Positions 46,235 to 52,908 of a DNA stretch of 64,000 nucleotides are shown piece after piece. The DNA lies in assembly GCA_026390075.1 (NCBI GenBank), contig JAPLGP010000036.1, forward strand, positions 39,162-103,161, given 5' to 3'. Source of the DNA: Campylobacterales bacterium. GTDB lineage: Bacteria; Campylobacterota; Campylobacteria; Campylobacterales; Sulfurimonadaceae. The position numbers and the translations under genes are program-made. Within the stretch, counting starts at the first letter, position 1. Every line of letters starts with the position of its first letter. Under the pieces are notes generated by a model. It saw only the letters and a program-made list of their open reading frames with translations. It did not search any database and had not been told where the DNA came from.

Positions 46235-46949
46235 ATCTAGAAAAAGATAGCAAATATAAACTTTTCAAGACATTTGGTGAAATGTTTTGAAGCTCTTCAA
46301 AAACACTACTTTTCATAATTTCTTCATTATGGGATTCTAAAACATCTTCTATCACAAGTGGTAACTTTTCGCAAAGCTTTTTAAATACTTCCTTGTCGCC
46401 TACGACTATCTCATAAAATTTATCTATTGATACTCTTCTTATCTGTTCATGTGAAATTGGTTCACCATCTAAAAAAACAGCCCAAGCAATATTTTGACTA
46501 TTTTTTGCAATAACTTCTACAAGAAAACATTTTGCACTAGAATCATTTAAAATTTTATTTTGCATTCTCGAATATGTTTTTTGTGAAGATGAAGAATTCA
46601 TAGTGTTATGTTTATTTTTCATCTCTACAAATATCTTTTGAGTTTCATTTACAACATCAAAACCAACCGCTGGAACATTCCAACCATTACCAAAATACTT
46701 AAATATATTTTGATGAAAATATCCTATATGATTTGTGTTTGATTTATCAATTTGCCTCATTATTTCATCATCAATGAGTGTATTTAAGTTTTTTTGATAC
46801 ACTTTACTATCAAATGTGAGCTTGATTGGGTCTATTAAATTCTTATTAAAGTCTCTTAAATTGATAGAAAATCTATATTTTAAAACCGTATCCTTTACAT
46901 GATTATATAAATTTTCATCAGAAATGAAATTTAAGTTGTACTGTCTCAT
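46206..46949 (-). CDS. Eco47II-family type II restriction endonuclease
   Basis: A 247-residue PD-(D/E)XK enzyme. The family block NHIGYFHQNIFKYFGNGW, the metal-binding GFDVVNETQKIFVEMKNKHN (D and E-x-K) and NTMNSSSSQKTYSRMQNKIL are present. Members cut GGNCC. It overlaps the methyltransferase gene by 32 bases. Ends a few residues before the ORF of the MmeI-like remnant begins. Confidence 0.88.
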   Translation of the reverse strand: MRQYNLNFISDENLYNHVKDTVLKYRFSINLRDFNKNLIDPIKLTFDSKVYQKNLNTLIDDEIMRQIDKSNTNHIGYFHQNIFKYFGNGWNVPAVGFDVVNETQKIFVEMKNKHNTMNSSSSQKTYSRMQNKILNDSSAKCFLVEVIAKNSQNIAWAVFLDGEPISHEQIRRVSIDKFYEIVVGDKEVFKKLCEKLPLVIEDVLESHNEEIMKSSVFEELQNISPNVLKSLYLLSFSRYEGFSGFAI

Positions 46950-48021
46950 TTTTAGCTCCTTTTACTCCATTTAAATACTCTATTATTGAACAACCAATTG
47001 CACATGCCAAATTTACAGGCACAGCATTTCCAATTTGTTTATACTGCTCTGCCATAGAACCAAAGAAATCCCAATCATCTGGAAAAGATTGAATTCTTGC
47101 GTTTTCTCTCACACTAAAAGGTCTCAATTCATCAGGATGACATCGGTCTGTTTGTTTTTGAGCTGGGGAACACAGAACTGTTAGTCCTGCTTCATCCCAA
47201 GACATTTTTCGAGCAATTCCAGTTTTTCCACCCCCTAAATGGTAGCTTCCAGCAAGATACTCTTTCGCCACAGTTTCTGGCAAGTTTCTCCAACAACCAC
47301 CTTGAGGTACAAGGGCAAAAATTGCTTTTTTCTTCTCTGGATACGAAGCACACAAAGAGTTAGGTACATCTTTTAAAATATCTTTCAATAAAAGTTTATT
47401 TTGATGAGGAGTAGGAAAGTTAAAATCAAACCCTATTTTTTCTTTTACATCATTTCTAACACCTATGATTACAATTCTCTCTCTCTTTTGAGCCACACTA
47501 TAATCAAGTGAATTTAACACTTTATAGGAAACCGTATAACCAACTTCTGTAAAAACATCTAGCATTGTTTGGAGCGTTCTGCCTTTATCATGTGAAACTA
47601 AACCTTTTACGTTTTCAGCTAAAAACATTTTTGGTTTTAGCTCTTTTAAGATTTCAGCATAGCTATAAAAAAGTGTGCCTCTTGTATCTTCAAGCCCCAA
47701 TTTTTTACCAGCGTAGCTAAATGACTGACAAGGATAACCACCTGAAAGTAAATCTATTTCACCTTCAAAATTTAGATACTTTCCTATACCATCATCTGCT
47801 ATTTTTATGACATCTTCTTCAACAACATTCCACTCTGGTCTATTTTTTCGTAAAGTTTCACATGCCCATTTATTATTTTCCAAAACAGCTTTTGTACTAA
47901 ATCCAGCACATTCCAATCCAAGTGCTAAGCCACCAGCACCAGCAAAAAGCTCAACCACAGAGAAATTTTTGCTAGTTTTTTTCAAATCATATTCTTGCTG
48001 ATTTTGCATGATGACTGTCAT
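46918..48021 (-). CDS. C5-cytosine DNA methyltransferase
   Basis: A 367-residue m5C methyltransferase with the motif order FAGAGGLALGLECAGF (I), GGYPCQSFSYAGKK (IV, catalytic Cys), AENVKGL (VI, ENV), QKRERIVIIGVR (VIII), and PFSVRENARIQSFPD ... QIGNAVPVNLA (IX-X). Start ATG 48021 (MTVIMQNQQEYD) has AAGGAG 5 bases upstream; an earlier start at 48036 is less likely. The partner endonuclease suggests GGNCC as target. Confidence 0.92.
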   Translation of the reverse strand: MTVIMQNQQEYDLKKTSKNFSVVELFAGAGGLALGLECAGFSTKAVLENNKWACETLRKNRPEWNVVEEDVIKIADDGIGKYLNFEGEIDLLSGGYPCQSFSYAGKKLGLEDTRGTLFYSYAEILKELKPKMFLAENVKGLVSHDKGRTLQTMLDVFTEVGYTVSYKVLNSLDYSVAQKRERIVIIGVRNDVKEKIGFDFNFPTPHQNKLLLKDILKDVPNSLCASYPEKKKAIFALVPQGGCWRNLPETVAKEYLAGSYHLGGGKTGIARKMSWDEAGLTVLCSPAQKQTDRCHPDELRPFSVRENARIQSFPDDWDFFGSMAEQYKQIGNAVPVNLACAIGCSIIEYLNGVKGAKNETVQLKFHF

Positions 48022-48118
48022 AATTCTCCTTTTCATAATAATAGTTATTATATCAAAAACACATCGAATAACTCTGTTATAACTACTTTCGCTTTATTAA
48101 TTTTTTTGATTGAACACT

Positions 48119-49032
48119 CTAAACAACAGAATTTTCATTAATTTGTGAAACATTATACAATTTTGCATCCAGCTTTGATAACATTTCAAACACTTCTACA
48201 TCAAACTTAGAAAATGCAAACCACTTTTTGCCCAAATCTTTGAGACTTGCTCCAATGTGATAGACTTCTTTAGAGTCAAGTATCATAAATCTGTCGTGTG
48301 CATTTTTAAACTCTTGAAGCTCTATGTTTTTATATTGAGAACTGTATTTTTGATAGTCAAGTGAGAGTTGTTTTGAGATAGTTTGTGTGTAAATTTTTAT
48401 TTTGAGGTTTGGATATTTGCTAAAAAGTGTAAAAATAGTATCATCAATGTAGTTGTCTATCAACACTATTTCTTTTTTTGCACTTTTTATCAAATCAGTC
48501 ACAAAAACATAAGCATCATAAATTTGTCCATCGTAAAATATGCCTTGGGTTGGCTTGATGGATTTTGCTTCTATGGCGTGAAATATTGCTTCTATTTTTT
48601 CATCTGTTTGAAGTTGTTTGTGTTCCAAAAAATCCAATCTTTGAAATATCAAACCATTATTTGAGATAAATTTTCGCATATTCACAAAAGCATCTATGAT
48701 TTTTATACTTATCTCAATCGCAATTTTACTATTTAAAACAGAAGAAAGCATCGCGACACCCTGTTCTGTAAAGACATATGGCAAACTTGAAGAGTATTTC
48801 ATTCTTTGAAGGTGGTCGCAAATTGCGACCAGTTCATCTTTTTCATTTTTGGTTAATTGAAATCTAAATTTTTGAGGAAATCTATCAATATTTCTTTTAA
48901 CTTGCTCATTGAGTCTTTTATTTTCTACTCCATAAAGCTCGCCAAATCACGGTCAAGCATCACTTGAAGTCCTCTTATGGTATAAATTTTACTTGTTATA
49001 TCGTCTTTATCTCTTTGTCCTATTTCATTCAT
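48119..49032 (-). pseudogene. ORF6N/PLD-like gene with a one-base frameshift
   Basis: Reading down from ATG 49032 gives MNEIGQRDKDDITSKIYTIR and the ORF6N block GLQVMLDRDLA, then a stop after SFME. The expected continuation, ELYGVENKRLNEQVKRNIDR, is found in the next frame: one base (a G) is missing at about 48938-48945. After that the frame runs through the ORF6N domain and the PLD-like C-terminus (HDRFMILDSKEVYHIGASL) to the stop at 48119. The intact 3' part from 48802 has 227 residues. Paralogue of the RhuM gene's C-terminus. Confidence 0.85.
48201..48557 (-). repeat. Right direct repeat flanking the defence region
   Basis: Partner of 43604-43960, same strand, in the ORF6N pseudogene. The inner 4.2 kb holds the methyltransferase, endonuclease, MmeI-like remnant, HEPN gene and 37-residue ORF. 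Confidence 0.75.
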
Positions 49033-49095
49033 TTTTGCATCCTAAAATGATTTTATAAATCATACTGCTAAAATGAATTTTGACTCAAAAATATG

Positions 49096-51036
49096 TCAGC
49101 GTGTCATACTTTTTTTAAAAATACGCAACTTCGAACTCTCTTTTGACTCTTCATGCATCAACTCAAAATGCTCATCCAACGCACCTAAAACTTCCATCTC
49201 TTTTGGCAAAATCAGCACCAAAATTCCCTCTTTATTTATGCGATTATACACATCCTGCAAGAACTGTTTTGGCTCATACAATCGCTCTTTTGTATTTGTT
49301 GCCATGACCAAATCGTAGGAGTTAAAATTTGGTTTGAGGTTATTTGCATCGCCTTGATAGAATGTTACTCTCTCTTTTATGGTGTCATATCCAAGTTTTT
49401 TCAAATCTATGAGAGTGTTTCCACATGACAATTCTCCATGCTCTTTTAAGCTCACGCCGACTTGAATAAACCTTGCAGAAAAATCAATACCTTCTACTTT
49501 TTCAAACTCTTTTGCAAGTTCAAAGGAGCTTCGCCCTGTTGCACAGCCAAAGTCGAGGGCTTTTGTTTTTTTGTTTGCAAATTTCAGAGCTATTTGGACG
49601 CACTCTTTTTTAAAAGTGTTCGTGTAATCCTCTTGGCAAATTTTGAGAACTTCTGCGTCTTTGAAGTGCGATTTGTTTTCATTTTCCACAGCTCGTGAAA
49701 TCACATAGCGAAATCCAGCGTTTTGGTAGAAGTGTTTGCGAAATGCGTATCTTGCATGTTTCATGATTAAGTTTCCGCTACTCGCCCATGATGCGCCTTT
49801 TATGAGGGCATGTTTGTTGTCAAATGTGGGCGTGGAAAAGTCGTCATACGCCTCGTGGATTTCAAAACCATCAAAACCAAAGATGGGCGTTCTGCTCCAT
49901 TGCCAGACATTTCCCACTACATCGCCAAACTCTTTGAACATAAACTTATCGATGGAACATGAGCTAAAGTAGGAGAGGTTGAGATTTGCATCTTTTTCTT
50001 CGATAATCTCTAATTTGTCTATTTCCACATGCCGAGTAAGTGCGGCGTATTCGGCTTCGCTTGGCAAGGAATAAATCATGCCCTCTTTTTGACTTTTATA
50101 TCTACAAAATGCCTCGGCTTCGAGTGCATTTACATCAACTGGCCAGTTTTGTGGCATGTGGATATGTGAAGTGAGTGTTCGGTATCTGTATTTTCCATCT
50201 TCTAAAATCCAAAATGCTGGATGTTTTGCCTTGCGGATTTCTAAAAACTTTTTGCCCTCATCATCCCAAAAATCAAGATTTTCATACCCGCCACTTGCAA
50301 CAAATTCCATAAATTCGCTGTTGCTCACCAAATATTTTGAAGCTTGAAACTCTTGCACAATTTCTTCATAATTTCCATATTCATTATCCCAGCCATAGAG
50401 ATTGTGCGATTTCTCTTTCCCGAGTTTCACTTGGCATGTGGGAATACTGATGAGTTCATTTTTTGGTGCTTCGCCTACTTCTTGGCAGATGTGAAACTCT
50501 GCCACTTCTTTTACAAATTCGAGTGTCATTTGTCGATGCAAAACCAAAGAAGTTTCCACATGGATGCGTTCATGTTCGATGCCCATCAACACAATCCACA
50601 TGCCAGAATCCTGTGTGATTGGCAAAGTAAGCGGCATGTGGGTTATGAGATTATCCACTAAAACTTTCACTTTAGCCCGATACGCTCGAACTTCACTCAC
50701 TTTTGGCCATTGATAACTGCCATTTGAGATATCATCCCACGCCATTTCATCCACACCAATGGCAAAAATGGATTCAAAATGTGGATTGATTCTCTCTTGA
50801 ATTATTTTCATAAGTATGAGTTTATTGATAAAAAAAGTGGCTGTATGTCCGAAATAAAAAATCATAGGATGACGCGTGGGTTCGGACTTTTGGTAAAAAA
50901 CCTCATCGTCTTTTAGAACTTCAAAAATCTTCTCAAACAAATCAAAAGTTTTGTGAAAATAATCTCGTATCTCCTGTCGTTTGAACGCAACATTATTACC
51001 ATCAAGTGTTGGTGGATTCGTACTAAATTCTCTCAA
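49096..51036 (-). CDS. ovoA: OvoA: 5-histidylcysteine sulfoxide synthase/methyltransferase
   Basis: Makes ovothiol A from histidine and cysteine: C-S bond formation by a non-heme iron sulfoxide synthase, then N-methylation. Domains of the 646-residue protein: DinB-like N-terminus with the iron motif EHERIHVE (HX3HXE, ~154-160); formylglycine-generating-enzyme-like sulfoxide synthase core (~200-450; GNVWQWSRTP, KGASWASSGN, AFRKHFYQNAGFRYV); SAM methyltransferase (~480-640; ALDFGCATGRSS). The fused C-terminal methyltransferase distinguishes it from the ergothioneine enzyme EgtB. Five exact copies of the abundant word lie inside. Confidence 0.85.
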   Translation of the reverse strand: MREFSTNPPTLDGNNVAFKRQEIRDYFHKTFDLFEKIFEVLKDDEVFYQKSEPTRHPMIFYFGHTATFFINKLILMKIIQERINPHFESIFAIGVDEMAWDDISNGSYQWPKVSEVRAYRAKVKVLVDNLITHMPLTLPITQDSGMWIVLMGIEHERIHVETSLVLHRQMTLEFVKEVAEFHICQEVGEAPKNELISIPTCQVKLGKEKSHNLYGWDNEYGNYEEIVQEFQASKYLVSNSEFMEFVASGGYENLDFWDDEGKKFLEIRKAKHPAFWILEDGKYRYRTLTSHIHMPQNWPVDVNALEAEAFCRYKSQKEGMIYSLPSEAEYAALTRHVEIDKLEIIEEKDANLNLSYFSSCSIDKFMFKEFGDVVGNVWQWSRTPIFGFDGFEIHEAYDDFSTPTFDNKHALIKGASWASSGNLIMKHARYAFRKHFYQNAGFRYVISRAVENENKSHFKDAEVLKICQEDYTNTFKKECVQIALKFANKKTKALDFGCATGRSSFELAKEFEKVEGIDFSARFIQVGVSLKEHGELSCGNTLIDLKKLGYDTIKERVTFYQGDANNLKPNFNSYDLVMATNTKERLYEPKQFLQDVYNRINKEGILVLILPKEMEVLGALDEHFELMHEESKESSKLRIFKKSMTR

Positions 51037-51721
51037 ACTAAGCCTTCTTTTTTAATTTCTCTATTGTAGCAAATTAGCTATAATTTTTTATGCAATTAAT
51101 CAAAAGTAACTTACTGAACAACTTTAAAAATCTCACACACGCTTTTACCACAAGAGAGGGCGGAGTGAGCCAAAAACCGCACGATTCTCTCAATCTTGCT
51201 TGGCATGTGGGCGATGAAGCTCGGCATGTGGAAATGAACCATGAACTCCTTGCCAAAGAGCTTGGGTATGAGAAAAATTCGCTTGTTCACATGAAACAGA
51301 TTCACTCCAGTTTAGTACATATCGTAAATGAAGATGATAATTTCCACATGCCAAGAAATTGCGATGCACTTATAACAAACAAACCTAACACGCCTCTGAT
51401 GGTGATGGTCGCGGATTGTTCGCCTATTCTTTTTTATGATGATGTACAAAAAGTTATCGCAGTTGCACATGCCGGACGAGCGGGAGCATTTAAAAACATA
51501 GTTCAAAATGTGCTCAATTGTTTTGTGAACGAATTTGAGGGCCAAGCACAAAATATTTATGTAGTCATCGGTGCGAGTATCGGCGTTTGTTGCTATGAAG
51601 TCGGAGAAGAGATTTACGATGAGGCATGTGGAATGGGTTTAGAGTATGCGATGCAAATACGAGAAAATCGCTACTATTTGGATGTAACTAAGATTTTACA
51701 ATCGCAACTCTTGGCATGTGG
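50025..51721. repeat. Densest cluster of the abundant word
   Basis: Ten exact copies of GGCATGTGG/CCACATGCC (50025, 50153, 50433, 50596, 50633, 51202, 51223, 51344, 51623, 51713) in 1.7 kb, in both orientations, across the divergent ovoA and pgeF genes. Near copies add at 50556 and 51475. Confidence 0.95.
51079..51084 (+). promoter_or_regulatory. Possible -10 box very close to pgeF
   Basis: TATAAT at 51079-51084 ends only 5 bases before the pgeF ATG (51090), leaving no room for a ribosome-binding site. Either pgeF is leaderless or this box is fortuitous. Confidence 0.3.
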
Positions 51722-51836
51722 AATTAAAAATTTTGAAATCTCAAATGAATGTAGCTGCTGTAAAAGTGAAACCTATTTTTCGTATAGAAAAAGCGGAGTG
51801 ACTGGGAGATTTGCAGGGCTTTTGATGATAAAATGA
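51090..51836 (+). CDS. pgeF: PgeF/YfiH laccase-domain protein
   Basis: A 248-residue multicopper-oxidase-like (DUF152) protein. Members act on purine nucleosides (adenosine phosphorylase/deaminase) and on mis-incorporated peptidoglycan precursors. The zinc/copper ligands are visible in LVHMKQIHSSLVHI (QxHS), ADCSPILFYD, AVAHAGRAGAFKNI, GVCCYEVG and SCCKSETYFSYRKSG. Five exact copies of the abundant word shape segments such as AWHVGDEARHVEMNH, FHMPR, EACG and LACGIKN. Divergent from ovoA. Confidence 0.87.
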   Translation: MQLIKSNLLNNFKNLTHAFTTREGGVSQKPHDSLNLAWHVGDEARHVEMNHELLAKELGYEKNSLVHMKQIHSSLVHIVNEDDNFHMPRNCDALITNKPNTPLMVMVADCSPILFYDDVQKVIAVAHAGRAGAFKNIVQNVLNCFVNEFEGQAQNIYVVIGASIGVCCYEVGEEIYDEACGMGLEYAMQIRENRYYLDVTKILQSQLLACGIKNFEISNECSCCKSETYFSYRKSGVTGRFAGLLMIK

Positions 51837-51875
51837 AGCCTCAAAAAATTTAAATCTGAAGTGCAACCTTTAAAA

Positions 51876-52772
51876 TTAAAACCCCATCGACAGAAATGTT
51901 CCCCAATAAGTTTGACTAGGTGTTACTTGATCAAGGGACATATCTGTTTCGCGTGCAAGACTTATCTTCATACGGTTATTGATTTTATAGCTAATTTGAA
52001 TAAGACAGTCAAATTCAGATAATTCAGTAAATTTATCCAATGCTGTTTTTTTATTTTGATCAGTAAAAAAGTTATTATCATTTGAGAGTACCCATTTATT
52101 TCCAAAATCATAATCCCAATGTAAAATATAACGCATATTCGCTAGACCTGTATTATCAGGTCGGGCATAATAAGTTTCATTTTGTATCAGTTTTTCGGCA
52201 GTTAAACTTGCTGATAATGACTGTTCCCCTATGTTCACTGATCCTTTTCTTTTAACGGCAAGAGCTGTATAAGCTTGATAAAAAGAGTTGTCTAAAGTTG
52301 CATCTTTTTCGTCTTCTATATAACACTCCCATTCATTATCGGTATAACCTACCCTCAAAACTCTATCAAACTCACTCAGTTGCGTATAACGATCCTTTTT
52401 CGTTTTATCGGTAAAAGAATTCATGTCTATAGATCCAAACCAATGCTCAGATGGGTGATAGGTCAAACTTACTGCATAGCGATTTTCAACCAAACCTTCA
52501 TTTGCAGGTGTTGCCGTATAACTTGAATTGGAAAAAAAGTTTCCAATTAAAATCTCACCCTCAATTGATTTTGTTGATACTTCATCAGAGTCAGTGTCAG
52601 TTTTAACAATTGACTTTGTAATTGCAAATAAGTTTTCTGCTCCTAGTAACATGAATAAAATAAAAATGATTTTTGAGGATTTATGAAATAAAAATTCAAC
52701 TATATTCTTCTTTTGATAAGAAGCATTACTCTTCTTTGATAGCGATGGAAATCCTATATCATATGGGAACAT
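51876..52772 (-). CDS. Outer-membrane beta-barrel protein with internal duplication
   Basis: A 298-residue exported protein. A positively charged N-region and hydrophobic stretch (SSKIIFILFMLLGAENLFA) form a long signal; the start at 52772 is backed by AAGGAA 5 bases upstream. The rest is alternating beta-strand sequence ending in F (TFLSMGF), typical of an outer-membrane barrel. Two halves repeat: MNSFTDKTKKDRYTQLSEFD and NNFFTDQNKKTALDKFTELSEFD; also TLDNSFYQAY and SLDQVTPSQTYW. No known transport or enzyme motif. Confidence 0.62.
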   Translation of the reverse strand: MFPYDIGFPSLSKKSNASYQKKNIVEFLFHKSSKIIFILFMLLGAENLFAITKSIVKTDTDSDEVSTKSIEGEILIGNFFSNSSYTATPANEGLVENRYAVSLTYHPSEHWFGSIDMNSFTDKTKKDRYTQLSEFDRVLRVGYTDNEWECYIEDEKDATLDNSFYQAYTALAVKRKGSVNIGEQSLSASLTAEKLIQNETYYARPDNTGLANMRYILHWDYDFGNKWVLSNDNNFFTDQNKKTALDKFTELSEFDCLIQISYKINNRMKISLARETDMSLDQVTPSQTYWGTFLSMGF

Positions 52773-52908
52773 GGCTTTCCTTCTTATAATTTAATGTTAA
52801 CTGGCTCAAGAACTTGGGTTTAAAATATTGGCGGGATGATATCACATTCTGTATTACGACTCAGTTACAGGTTGACTTTGTTTCTAATTTGATGAAAGAA
52901 ATGAAAAA

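Noticed and set aside
51074..51305. Short minus-strand frames over the ovoA/pgeF promoter and pgeF start
   Set aside because: They overlap the well-supported pgeF start and have no family resemblance.
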